DNA of 60,288 bases from an uncultured Clostridia bacterium (lineage in GTDB: Bacteria > Bacillota > Clostridia > Christensenellales > Borkfalkiaceae): NCBI GenBank assembly GCA_944372525.1, contig CALVZL010000004.1, positions 1 through 60,288 of the forward strand. The letters run 5' to 3'. Made by a program: the position numbers and the translations under genes. The notes below the pieces were generated by a model. The model saw only the letters and a list, made by a program, of their open reading frames with translations, did not search any database and was not told the DNA's origin. Below, in pieces: positions 26,043 to 33,821 of this stretch (its first letter is position 1; every line of letters starts with the position of its first letter).

Positions 26043-26807
26043 ATGCGGCTTTTGACTATTCGGATCAGGTATGTCGTCATGGCGGCGGCGCTTCTCGCCG
26101 CTGCGGCGCTCGGGTGTGCCGCAGCGGATGCTGCGGGAGCGGAAGCAGTCTATTGGAGCGGAGCGCGTTCGCTGCCCATTTATTCGGTTGAGCGCTCGGA
26201 CAACAAGATCGCCATCTCCTTCGATTGCGCTTGGGGGACAGATCACACGCAAGAAATTTTAGAGCATCTGGCATCTGCCGGAGTGCGGGCAACGTTTTTT
26301 ATGGTCCAATTTTGGACGGAAAAATATCCCGAATATGTGCGGAAAATCGATGAGGCGGGGCATGAGATCGGCACACACAGCGCCACGCATTCGCATATGG
26401 CAGCGTTGAACGAACAGGAAATCACAGCGGAGCTGACCGCTTCTTCGGAGGCAATCGCAAAGATCACGGGGAAATCTGTCGAACTGTTTCGCGCACCCTT
26501 CGGCGAATACGACAATTTGCTCGTGGATACGGCAAAAGTCATGGGATTGTACACCGTGCAATGGGATGTCGATTCTCTGGACTGGAAGGATCTTTCTGCC
26601 TCTGAAATTGCATCGCGCATTGTTTCGAAGGTTCGGAGCGGGTCGATCATACTGTGTCACAACAACGGATTGCATACGGCGGAGGCGTTGCCTATCGTCA
26701 TCGATACGCTGCGCGCAAAGGGGTACGAATTTGTTCCGATCGGAGAACTCATCTATCGGGACAACTATACGATCGATCCGACGGGCAGGCAGCGCGCCGG
26801 ATCCTGA
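26043..26807 (+). CDS. Polysaccharide deacetylase, PdaB-like
   Basis: A 254-residue exported NodB-homology deacetylase. The N-terminal signal has RYVVMAAALLAAAALG. Motif 1 is SFDCAWGTDHT, where FDCAWG replaces TFDDG as in the PdaB sporulation family (FDxAWG). Motif 2 is HSATHSH (zinc His), motif 3 is RAPFGEYD, and the end is PIGELIY. It probably deacetylates peptidoglycan or spore cortex. The start has AGGAGTAAGGA upstream. A sporulation role is inferred from the PdaB-like motif 1 and the spore genes elsewhere in the window. Confidence 0.88.
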   Translation: MRLLTIRIRYVVMAAALLAAAALGCAAADAAGAEAVYWSGARSLPIYSVERSDNKIAISFDCAWGTDHTQEILEHLASAGVRATFFMVQFWTEKYPEYVRKIDEAGHEIGTHSATHSHMAALNEQEITAELTASSEAIAKITGKSVELFRAPFGEYDNLLVDTAKVMGLYTVQWDVDSLDWKDLSASEIASRIVSKVRSGSIILCHNNGLHTAEALPIVIDTLRAKGYEFVPIGELIYRDNYTIDPTGRQRAGS

Positions 26808-26841
26808 TGCGGAAATACAAGTACGGAGGTATGGTTCACAT

Positions 26842-27531
26842 ATGGATTACAGTTCGGAGAAAAACAACAGGGTGTATCTGATGGGCGAAATCGTTTCGGA
26901 AGCGACGTTTTCGCATGAAGTGTACGGAGAGGGCTTTTACGAATTGTTTGTAAAAGTTCTGCGCCTTTCGGGGCAGGCAGACGTGCTTCCCGTCACGATC
27001 TCGGAGCGGCTTATCCGCACCAACGATCTCAAGCGCGGCAGTGCGCTGTGCGCTTTGGGACAATTTCGCAGTTATAATAAGCTGGAAAACGGGCGCTCGC
27101 GCCTCATGCTCACCGTATTCGTTCGGGAGATCCTCAAAGAGGTTCCGTCGGAAAACCCCAACAACATCATTCTTTCGGGATATCTCTGCAAACAGCCCGT
27201 GTATCGTACGACTCCGTTCAATCGTGAGATCGCGGATATGCTCGTCGCGGTCAACCGTGCCTATAATAAATCCGATTATATTCCCTGCATCGCGTGGGGC
27301 AGAAACGCCCGCTTTGTGCAGAATCTGAAAGTGGGGGACCGCATTGCGTTGTCGGGCAGGATCCAGAGCCGCGAATACCAGAAACGGCTTTCGGAAGACA
27401 ACACGGTCACCATGACAGCTTATGAAGTCTCCGTCTCCAAACTTGCCGCGTTCGACGAAGAGGAACCGTTCGACGCGGAGAGCGAATTCCGGCTGTATGC
27501 CGCGCCCGCCTCTGCTCCCACACAATATTAA
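26842..27531 (+). CDS. Single-stranded DNA-binding protein with two OB folds
   Basis: A 229-residue protein with two OB-fold halves. The first runs from NRVYLMGEIVSEATFSHEV to about residue 95. The second begins NNIILSGYLCKQPVYRTTP and holds FNREIADMLVAVNRAYNKSDYIPCIAWGRNARF and IALSGRIQSREYQK, the SSB/PriB-like core. The end lacks the classical acidic DDDIPF tip of bacterial SSB. Start ATG 26842 follows GGAGGT by 11 nt, a little far; no better in-frame start exists nearby. It is likely an accessory ssDNA-binding protein rather than the main SSB. Confidence 0.82.
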   Translation: MDYSSEKNNRVYLMGEIVSEATFSHEVYGEGFYELFVKVLRLSGQADVLPVTISERLIRTNDLKRGSALCALGQFRSYNKLENGRSRLMLTVFVREILKEVPSENPNNIILSGYLCKQPVYRTTPFNREIADMLVAVNRAYNKSDYIPCIAWGRNARFVQNLKVGDRIALSGRIQSREYQKRLSEDNTVTMTAYEVSVSKLAAFDEEEPFDAESEFRLYAAPASAPTQY

Positions 27532-27559
27532 CCTCTATGCAAAATCAAAGCGCTTATGC

Positions 27560-27588
27560 TTGACAGCGCGCTGCCGATCGGGTAAAAT
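27560..27588 (+). promoter_or_regulatory. Promoter of the acyltransferase gene
   Basis: TTGACA (27560-27565), 17-nt spacer, TAAAAT (27583-27588). The spacer carries CTGCCGAT in the same place as the T-box operon promoter at 16268. Confidence 0.8.
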
Positions 27589-27609
27589 AGAGCAAGAGAA
27601 GGCACACGA

Positions 27610-28434
27610 ATGAAGAAACGGACCAAACAGGAACGCAGAGAAAAAATTCAGGAGGTGCTTGAGGGATATCGCAGGTTTGACTATGACTATATTCCCTTCG
27701 GCACGCATTGGAAAAATCCGGATGAAACGTATCGTTATCGCGGGAATGCGGCAGATCACGTTGCCACGGGGTTCTGGCGAACGGTGACGTTTTTGCTCGC
27801 CTATCCCGCAATGCGGCTGCTCTACGGCGTGAAGATCACGGGCAAAGAAAATCTGCGTGCGCTGGGAAAGAAACAGGGGGCGATCTGCGTCTGCAATCAT
27901 TTCAGTCTGCTTGACACCCTTTTTGTGCGGCTTGCCGTGGGGCATTACCGCTCTTTCCATACGATGGCGCCCCAGAACAACAAGACAGGCCTGGGCGGGC
28001 ACATCATCCGTCATGGCGGGATGCTCCCGTTTTCTCCAAATCTCTCCGCGATGCGAAATCTGAACGCGGAGATGGGGCGGCTTTTGCAGAAGGGGAAGAT
28101 CGTCAATATCTATTCCGAACAGGCAATGTGGATCAATTACCGCAAGCCTCGGCCCATGAAGGACGGCGTGTTTTTCTATGCGGCGAAGCACTCTGTTCCC
28201 GTTCTTCCCATTTTCTGTACGTTCGAAAAGACGGCGCGCGGGAGAATGAAAAAACTCCGCATTCATATTCTTCCTGCCGTATGGACAGACGAAACGCTTC
28301 CCAAAAAACAGCGCATGGCGGAGATGCGCCGCGCGGCGGAAGGGGCATGGAAGGAATGCTACGAGCGCGCATACGGGATCCCGCTGGAATATCTTCCGGA
28401 CCGCAGGAAAAATGCGCCGAAGGCGCGGCAATAA
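27610..28434 (+). CDS. 1-acyl-sn-glycerol-3-phosphate acyltransferase family protein
   Basis: A 274-residue PlsC-domain protein. The acyltransferase box is NHFSLLDTLF (His and Asp of NHx4D). A second block is GLGGHIIRHGGMLPF, and the third is IYSEQAMW in place of the usual EGTR; the last block is VPVLPIFC. One membrane segment lies around FWRTVTFLLAYPAM. It should acylate lysophosphatidate in phospholipid synthesis, but the altered third block leaves the acceptor open. Single gene with promoter and terminator. Confidence 0.87.
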   Translation: MKKRTKQERREKIQEVLEGYRRFDYDYIPFGTHWKNPDETYRYRGNAADHVATGFWRTVTFLLAYPAMRLLYGVKITGKENLRALGKKQGAICVCNHFSLLDTLFVRLAVGHYRSFHTMAPQNNKTGLGGHIIRHGGMLPFSPNLSAMRNLNAEMGRLLQKGKIVNIYSEQAMWINYRKPRPMKDGVFFYAAKHSVPVLPIFCTFEKTARGRMKKLRIHILPAVWTDETLPKKQRMAEMRRAAEGAWKECYERAYGIPLEYLPDRRKNAPKARQ

Positions 28435-28445
28435 GCGAAAAAACA

Positions 28446-28469
28446 CCCGAATGTTTCGGGAGTTTTTTT
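28446..28469 (+). terminator. Acyltransferase gene terminator
   Basis: CCCGAA (28446-28451) / TTCGGG (28455-28460) followed by AGTTTTTTT. Confidence 0.8.
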
Positions 28470-28490
28470 ATAATAATAAGATTCACTATA

Positions 28491-28516
28491 TTGACTTAAA
28501 AAAAGTGTGATAAAAT
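28491..28516 (+). promoter_or_regulatory. Candidate extended -10 promoter of the pilin-like gene
   Basis: TAAAAT (28511-28516) preceded by TGA as an extended -10. TTGACT (28491-28496) lies at a short 14-nt spacing, so the -35 contribution is doubtful. The leader to ATG 28652 is about 130 nt. Confidence 0.45.
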
Positions 28517-28552
28517 TATTTTAGAAGCTGTCTTTGAAAAGGCCGACGAGTC

Positions 28553-28591
28553 GAAAGGGCTAGCCCTTTCTTGCGTTGAAACAACGCAAGA
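28553..28591 (+). promoter_or_regulatory. Tandem inverted repeats in the pilin-like gene leader
   Basis: A perfect palindrome GAAAGGGCTAGCCCTTTC (28553-28570) is followed directly by CTTGCGTTG / CAACGCAAG arms around an AAA loop. There is no T-tract, so this is not a terminator. It could shape the mRNA leader or bind a protein. Confidence 0.4.
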
Positions 28592-28651
28592 AAAAAGATC
28601 TATGAGAAGGCCGCGAAAATCGGGAAATCCATATGGGATAAGGAGAAATTT

Positions 28652-28744
28652 ATGAGACGGTTTGCAGACAAAAAGAAACGGGCGTTTACGATCACGGAGC
28701 TTGTCATTGTGATCGCGGTGATCGCAATTCTTGCCGCCGGCTGA
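28652..28744 (+). pseudogene. N-terminal prepilin fragment cut off by a frameshift
   Basis: ATG 28652 with AAGGAG upstream starts a short cytoplasmic leader ending KKKRA, then the hydrophobic type IV prepilin helix FTITELVIVIAVIAILAA. The frame hits TGA at 28742. One base appears missing at 28739-28741 (GG where GTG, Val, is expected). The next frame continues as LIPTFTSLIRKANLSADKAS, the natural continuation of such a helix. The prepilin cleavage position has Ala before Phe, not the usual Gly. Confidence 0.8.
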
Positions 28745-28800
28745 TTCCAACGTTTACCAGCCTGATCCGCAAAGCGAATCTTTCTGCGGATAAGGCATCG

Positions 28801-30294
28801 GTGCGCGACATGAATACGGCGTTGGTGAGCGACGAGATCTTAAACGGAAAGCCTGCCAGCGTATTGGACGCCATGCTTCGCATGGAAGAAAACGGATATA
28901 GTTTTGAAAACTATAAGCCGCTTTCCGATGATTGTATGTTTTTATGGCATAAGGACACTAACCGCATTTTGCTCGTCAAAGTCACGGACGGCGGCTATTC
29001 GGTGGAATTTCCCGAAGGCTATGAAGAGATAGAGATCAACGACAGTCTGATCGGTCCCTCCAACGCCTTTCAAACGCTCTATCTTGTGGATATCGGAACG
29101 GATAAGGAGAGCGTGGAGTCTCTTTTGTCCGGAGAGGATGCGGTTGTCGTCGATCAGAACGGAGCTCCCGCGCAGAGGGCGCTGGAGAATGCGACGGAAA
29201 GCAAGCCTCTCACCGTCGATTTAAGCGCAATCAGCGACAATGCGGCAGTGGTGCGCTATCTCTCTTCTGTGGCGGCGATCGTAAACGGTACGTTTGAAGA
29301 TCCGCTTCCTCTGGAATATGTCACGCTGAAGCTTCCCGAAACAGTCAATGTGGAGGGCAGCATTTGGGTTCCCATCGGGGATTCTCTCAAATCTCCCTTT
29401 GCCGGGAGCGTCGTAGGAGCGGAAGGAGGAACGACAATTTCCGGTCTCAATTCGGAAGGATACATCGGACCGATGGACAAAGCGCTGGTACTGGCCTCCG
29501 GACAAGTCGGCGTTACCTACGGGTTTATCGGGGCGATGAGCAGCGGAACGGTGAAGAATATCACGTTGACCGATGTAAAAATCGATATGTCTGCTTCCGG
29601 TGTGGAAATGGGCGGTTTGATCGGGCTGATCAACGGGCAGGAATCGGTCGCCGCCGAATATGCGGGTGCGATTGTCATCGAAAATTGTCAGGTGGGCACA
29701 AAAGACGACGGTTCGTATGTCAAAGGGCAAAGCAAAGTCGGCGGTATTGTGGGCGCGATCGAGCCTGCCGCAAGACAGTCCGTGCTCATACAGAATTGCA
29801 CCAATTACGCGGCCGTTACGGCAACTTCGACGGGAAACAACGTGCGCGCCGGCGGGATCGTCGGAGCTTGGTTGGTTGCCGATGGCGGAGGAGACGAGTT
29901 TGACGAACAGAAAATGATCGAGTGCGTCAATTACGGCGCCGTTTCCGCCCAAAATTTTGCGGCGGGTCTGTGCGCACATTTGTACTGCGGATATCATGGT
30001 CCGGTCACCGTCTACTTTGAAGGTTGCCAAAGCAACGGGACGGTCACCGTGACATCCGGAGAAAAGACGGGCGGACATCTTGTGGCATACTGGTTCGAGT
30101 CTCAGAATATCGTTGTAGAGGATTGCTCTGTGAACGGAACGACGATTGTCGACGTGGGAAAAGAAGGCTGGCTCATCGGCGGAGGCAGCGATTCATCTTC
30201 TAGTGCGACCCTTACCATCATAGTGGAGGGAGTGACGAAAGTCGTAACGAACAAGGAAAAGATTTTGGAAACCTGGAAGGGCGTCGGCGCCTGA
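28801..30294 (+). CDS. Pilin-like surface protein with GLUG-type beta-helix repeats (body of the frameshifted gene)
   Basis: The open frame really begins at 28741 and continues the prepilin fragment at 28652; GTG 28801 is just the first start codon in frame. After a mixed domain (about 150 residues) come glycine-rich repeats of the GLUG/right-handed beta-helix kind: GFIGAMSSGTVKNITLTDV, EMGGLIGLING, KVGGIVGAIEP, RAGGIVGAWLV, GGHLVAYW, each with an NC or EDC turn. The whole would be a secreted or pilus-associated adhesin anchored by its prepilin helix. With the one-base gap, export would fail. It is either an assembly error, phase variation or a recent pseudogene. Confidence 0.75.
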   Translation: MRDMNTALVSDEILNGKPASVLDAMLRMEENGYSFENYKPLSDDCMFLWHKDTNRILLVKVTDGGYSVEFPEGYEEIEINDSLIGPSNAFQTLYLVDIGTDKESVESLLSGEDAVVVDQNGAPAQRALENATESKPLTVDLSAISDNAAVVRYLSSVAAIVNGTFEDPLPLEYVTLKLPETVNVEGSIWVPIGDSLKSPFAGSVVGAEGGTTISGLNSEGYIGPMDKALVLASGQVGVTYGFIGAMSSGTVKNITLTDVKIDMSASGVEMGGLIGLINGQESVAAEYAGAIVIENCQVGTKDDGSYVKGQSKVGGIVGAIEPAARQSVLIQNCTNYAAVTATSTGNNVRAGGIVGAWLVADGGGDEFDEQKMIECVNYGAVSAQNFAAGLCAHLYCGYHGPVTVYFEGCQSNGTVTVTSGEKTGGHLVAYWFESQNIVVEDCSVNGTTIVDVGKEGWLIGGGSDSSSSATLTIIVEGVTKVVTNKEKILETWKGVGA

Positions 30295-30301
30295 AAAAAA
30301 C

Positions 30302-30326
30302 GGGGAGCGGAACCGCTCCCCTGTTT
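30302..30326 (+). terminator. Pilin-like gene terminator
   Basis: GGGGAGCGG (30302-30310) / CCGCTCCCC (30313-30321), then TGTTTG. Confidence 0.75.
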
Positions 30327-30336
30327 GATGGAAGAA

Positions 30337-30366
30337 ACGCGCTCCCGCGATCAGGCGGGGGCGCGT
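30337..30366 (-). terminator. Terminator of the zinc-ribbon DUF4190-like gene
   Basis: ACGCGCTCCCGC (30337-30348) pairs imperfectly with GGCGGGGGCGCGT (30354-30366). On the minus strand TTTCTTCC follows. Confidence 0.65.
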
Positions 30367-30411
30367 CTTTGTTTGAATGAAAACAGATCTGCGTTCGGAC
30401 AAGTCCGAAGG

Positions 30412-30708
30412 TCAGTTGGCAAACAAAGACAGAGAAAGGATCATCGAAAGACAGCTGATGACGATTCCGGCAATTGCCAAGCCCTTTCCTTTCCCGTTAT
30501 ATTGGGGCGCCTTGCTCAAGCCGATGATCGAGCAGATAAGTCCGGCAAGACCGATGAAAAAAGACAGGACAAAGCCGACAATGGCGATCGCGTTGGTGGC
30601 GGTCTTCTGCTGATCGTTGGCGAGTTTATCCTGATTGACGGCGACGCCGCAGTTCGGACAGAAGTCGGCGTTGTCATCGAGGGCAGCCCCGCAGTTTTTG
30701 CAAAACAT
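30412..30708 (-). CDS. Zinc-ribbon membrane protein, DUF4190-like
   Basis: A 98-residue protein. The N-terminal zinc ribbon CKNCGAALDDNADFCPNCG (two CxxC pairs) is followed by a linker and two membrane helices (IAIVGFVLSFFIGLAGLICSIIGL and GLAIAGIVISCLSMILSLSL) in the DUF4190 style, joined by the APQYNGKGKG loop. It is common and uncharacterised in Bacillota. It has its own consensus promoter. The ribosome binding site is GAGAGGTGGAAACATT. Confidence 0.85.
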   Translation of the reverse strand: MFCKNCGAALDDNADFCPNCGVAVNQDKLANDQQKTATNAIAIVGFVLSFFIGLAGLICSIIGLSKAPQYNGKGKGLAIAGIVISCLSMILSLSLFAN

Positions 30709-30737
30709 AATGTTTCCACCTCTCTTGTTTTTTATTC

Positions 30738-30766
30738 AGTATAGTAAAAATCAGGCCGATTGTCAA
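30738..30766 (-). promoter_or_regulatory. Promoter of the DUF4190-like gene
   Basis: Minus strand: TTGACA (30761-30766), 17-nt spacer, TATACT (30738-30743). Confidence 0.8.
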
Positions 30767-30801
30767 GAATTTTTACGGAATTTCAAAAACCATCTGTTAT
30801 T

Positions 30802-32202
30802 TCAGAGCTGCGTACGATTGCGCGTCTCTTTTCTGTTTTTGCGGATGTTTTTTGCGACGGCAACTCTCAGGCGAAAATATTGCCGGATTTTGTCATACTG
30901 CGAACGGCGGCGCCGTTCGGGTTGTTTCCGATAGGAGACGCGTCGGGTGGGTTTCCAGTCCGCCTCCCGATGGAAGAGCATCAAAATCTGCGCATGTACA
31001 TAGAGAGGGAAATATTCGAACATGAACAGCGGCGCAAAGAGGAGTGTTCCCAGCTTTTCGCGGAAGGAGAGGGGGGCGAACACGTCGCGGTAGGCGCGCA
31101 TTGCGAGCGCGCAGTAGGAAAGCTCCAAGAGATACATGATCGCAAGAGGCAGCAGGGCGGGCAGCAACGCAAAGCTCCACAGCGGATCGCCGAGCAGGGC
31201 GCAGGCGATCGTGAGCGCGATGCCCGCGAGCGAAGTCAGCAGAGTGACGACGATAAAGAAGATGACGGGAACGAGCGAGAAGAAGCAATCGTAGCGCGCA
31301 AAGAAGGACGCGCCCTCCCGCTTCATCTTGTTTCGGATCTCCTTCTTATATTTTCTGTCGCACTGCGTATATCCCGTCACCCAGCGCAGACGGCGTGCGT
31401 ATTCGTCCCGGTGCCGCACGACTTCTTCGGTGTAGAGCACGGCGTAGGGATAATACATGGAAGTAAAGCCCTGCAAATAACTGTCGAGCCGAAGTTCGTT
31501 GTCCTCCGTGAGCGTGCGGTAGGGCCAGCCGCCGACGCGCTGAATGACCTCTTTGCGGACCATCAGCCCCTGCCCGCAGAGATTGGAGGGAACGCCTTTG
31601 AGGCGGCGGTAGTTGTTTCCGCAGTCGTCTACGACGGGATAATTGAGCGCCGAACAGTTGCAGAATACCGAGCGCGCGCCTCTGTCTCCGAGATAGTTCT
31701 TGATGTTCTTGCGGGTCGTGAAGATGTGGCAGTCATATTCGAGGGCATTGTTGAGCTCTTCGACATAGTCGGGCGTGAGGACGGCGTCGGCATCGATGAT
31801 GACAAACGCCGCATAGCCCTCGGTCTGCTCCTGCGTGAGCGAATGGAAATAGCCGTCGAGCGCCTCTCCCTTGCAGGTCTGATCGGGCACGACGACCCAG
31901 CGGTAGCCCCGCGATTCCGCCATTTTTACGGTGAGATCGTCCGACTGCGCGACGATCACCGTCACATCGAAATATTCCCGATCGTAGGTCTGTTTTTCGA
32001 TGGAGGAAAAGAGGTCTTCGATGACATGACTCTCATTCCGCGCGGGAACGACGAGGGAGATCTTTCTCTTTTGCGAGGCATGTCTGCGCCGGCAGGGACG
32101 GAAGGTGTGTCCGAATTGGATGTATTTGGGAATATAGAAAAGCGCTGCGATCGCGGCGAGGCAGCCGTAGACGATGAGAAGCGCCGAAAGGATCGTATGC
32201 AT
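30802..32202 (-). CDS. Membrane glycosyltransferase, GT2 family
   Basis: A 466-residue processive-type GT2 enzyme. An N-terminal helix (ILSALLIVYGCLAAIAALFYI) precedes the catalytic domain: ISLVVPARNESHVI, the DxD in IIDADAVL, TEDNELRLDSYLQG, and the QxxRW-like RRLRWVTGYTQ. Three or four C-terminal membrane helices follow (FFSLVPVIFFIVVTLLTS, LPALLPLAIMYLLELSYCALA). It should polymerise a sugar across the membrane; the donor is unknown. ATG 32202 has AGGAGATAAT upstream. No other exopolysaccharide genes flank it. The promoter carries an operator-like palindrome. Confidence 0.88.
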   Translation of the reverse strand: MHTILSALLIVYGCLAAIAALFYIPKYIQFGHTFRPCRRRHASQKRKISLVVPARNESHVIEDLFSSIEKQTYDREYFDVTVIVAQSDDLTVKMAESRGYRWVVVPDQTCKGEALDGYFHSLTQEQTEGYAAFVIIDADAVLTPDYVEELNNALEYDCHIFTTRKNIKNYLGDRGARSVFCNCSALNYPVVDDCGNNYRRLKGVPSNLCGQGLMVRKEVIQRVGGWPYRTLTEDNELRLDSYLQGFTSMYYPYAVLYTEEVVRHRDEYARRLRWVTGYTQCDRKYKKEIRNKMKREGASFFARYDCFFSLVPVIFFIVVTLLTSLAGIALTIACALLGDPLWSFALLPALLPLAIMYLLELSYCALAMRAYRDVFAPLSFREKLGTLLFAPLFMFEYFPLYVHAQILMLFHREADWKPTRRVSYRKQPERRRRSQYDKIRQYFRLRVAVAKNIRKNRKETRNRTQL

Positions 32203-32224
32203 ATTATCTCCTGTTTTTTCTTCA

Positions 32225-32253
32225 ATTATAGTCTGCCATGACAGACTTGTCAA
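32225..32253 (-). promoter_or_regulatory. Glycosyltransferase promoter with an operator-like palindrome in the spacer
   Basis: Minus strand: TTGACA (32248-32253), 17-nt spacer, TATAAT (32225-32230). The spacer region is a dyad: AGTCTG and CAGACT, 6 nt apart, around the near-palindromic TCATGG. A repressor sitting there would block RNA polymerase. The palindrome is plain; the regulator is unknown. Confidence 0.7.
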
Positions 32254-32306
32254 GAAAAAAGCGGAAATTTATCATATGTTTTTATGACAAGCGGATTTTT
32301 TGTATG

Positions 32307-32337
32307 ACAAAACCGCCCGCACAGAGGTGCGGGCGGT
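32307..32337 (-). terminator. glyS terminator
   Basis: ACCGCCCGCAC (32312-32322) / GTGCGGGCGGT (32327-32337). TTTTGTC follows on the minus strand. Confidence 0.85.
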
Positions 32338-32353
32338 CAAAGGCGGCGGAAAT

Positions 32354-33730
32354 TCAGAACGCCGTTTTCTCAAAGAGGAACGCGGAAATTTTTTCCGCAG
32401 GCAGACGGATCTGCTGCATGCTGTCGCGGTCGCGTACGGTGACCGTCCCGTCCTGCAGGGTATCGAAATCCACCGTGATGCAGTAGGGAGTGCCGATCTC
32501 GTCCTGGCGCCGATAGCGCTTGCCGATCGAACCTGCCTCGTCGTAGGAGACGGAAAATTGCTTTTTCAGCCGGCCGAGCAGCTCTTTTGCCTGCGGCGCA
32601 AGGTTTTTCTGAAGCGGAAGCACGGCAGCCTGATAGGCGGCGATTGCGGGATGGAAATGCATGACGTTGCGCACGTCTCCGTCTTCGAGCGTCTCTTCGT
32701 CGTATGCCTCGGCGAGGACGGCGAGCATGAGCCGATCCGCGCCGATGGAATATTCGATGACATAGGGGATATAGCGTTCTCCCGAGACGGGATCGACGTA
32801 AGTCAGGCTCTTTCCCGAAAATTCCTGATGGCGGGAAAGGTCGTAATCGGTGCGGTTGTGAATGCCGTTGAGTTCGGACCATCCCATGGGGTATTCGTAT
32901 TGGATATCGCATGCCGCTTTGGCATAGTGTGCGAGTTTATCGTGGTCCTTAAAGCGCAGGTGTTCGGGGGCGAAGCCGAGATCGAGCAAAAACTGCATGG
33001 CGCGGGTTTTGAACTGTTCGTAATATTCGCCGTCTGTTCCCTCTTTGCAGAACCACTGGTGTTCCATTTGTTCGAATTCAATGGTGCGGAAGATGAAATT
33101 TCCGGGCGTGATCTCGTTGCGGAAGGCCTTCCCGATCTGTGCGATGCCGAAGGGGACTTTTGCCCGTGCGGCGCGCTGAACGTTGAGGAAATTCACGAAT
33201 TCTCCCTGCGCCGTTTCGGGGCGGAGGTAGATCTTGTTCTGGTTTTCGTCCGTTACGCCGCGGGAAGTTTCAAACATGAGGTTGAAGGTGCGGATGCCCG
33301 TCCAGTTGAACTTTCCGCAGATGGGACAGCATATGCGATGCTCCCGAATGTAAGTTTCCATCTCTTCGTTGGACATGAGGTCGGGATTGACTTTCCCCTT
33401 GGAATGCGCCTCGATGAGGTTGTCCGCGCGATGGCGGCTCTTGCATTCCTTGCAGTCCATTTTGGGATCGGAGAAGGAAGTCGTATGGCCGCTCGCCTCC
33501 CACACGCGGGAATTCATCAGGATCGCCGCGTCGACGCCGAAAGAATTTTCGCTCTCCTGCACAAATCGCTTCCACCAGGCGCGTTTGATGTTGTTTTTGA
33601 TCTCTACTCCGACGGGACCGTAGTCCCAGGTATTGCCCATGCCGCCGTATATTTCGCTTCCGGGGAAGACGATCCCCCTGTTTTTGCACAATGCGACGAG
33701 TTTTTCCATCGTCACCGCTCTCTTTGCCAT
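32354..33730 (-). CDS. glyS: Glycyl-tRNA synthetase, homodimeric type
   Basis: A 458-residue class II alpha2-type GlyRS, as in Gram-positives. Motif 1 region GGMGNTWDYGPVGVEIKNNIK; a zinc ligand set CKEC plus CPICG; motif 2 FRNEITPGNFIFRTIEFEQMEHQWF; motif 3 SIGADRLMLAVL. The C-terminal anticodon-binding domain holds LAPQAKELLGRLKKQF. Start ATG 33730 follows GGGAGAA by about 7 nt. Length is normal. Single gene with promoter and terminator. Confidence 0.96.
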   Translation of the reverse strand: MAKRAVTMEKLVALCKNRGIVFPGSEIYGGMGNTWDYGPVGVEIKNNIKRAWWKRFVQESENSFGVDAAILMNSRVWEASGHTTSFSDPKMDCKECKSRHRADNLIEAHSKGKVNPDLMSNEEMETYIREHRICCPICGKFNWTGIRTFNLMFETSRGVTDENQNKIYLRPETAQGEFVNFLNVQRAARAKVPFGIAQIGKAFRNEITPGNFIFRTIEFEQMEHQWFCKEGTDGEYYEQFKTRAMQFLLDLGFAPEHLRFKDHDKLAHYAKAACDIQYEYPMGWSELNGIHNRTDYDLSRHQEFSGKSLTYVDPVSGERYIPYVIEYSIGADRLMLAVLAEAYDEETLEDGDVRNVMHFHPAIAAYQAAVLPLQKNLAPQAKELLGRLKKQFSVSYDEAGSIGKRYRRQDEIGTPYCITVDFDTLQDGTVTVRDRDSMQQIRLPAEKISAFLFEKTAF

Positions 33731-33763
33731 AAAAAAGTTCTCCCGATCATCTCTTTTCGCTCT

Positions 33764-33792
33764 ATCTTATCATTTTGCCCGCGATTCGTCAA
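33764..33792 (-). promoter_or_regulatory. Promoter of glyS
   Basis: Minus strand: TTGACG (33787-33792), 17-nt spacer, TAAGAT (33764-33769). Confidence 0.75.
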
Positions 33793-33821
33793 GTATCCGC
33801 AGGGCAATGCGGAAAATTCGC

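Noticed and set aside
26831-26881. Short ORF MVHIWITVRRKTTGCI next to GGAGGT before the ssDNA-binding gene
   Set aside because: The start is adjacent to the SD, but the ORF is out of frame and overlaps the real gene; no other support.
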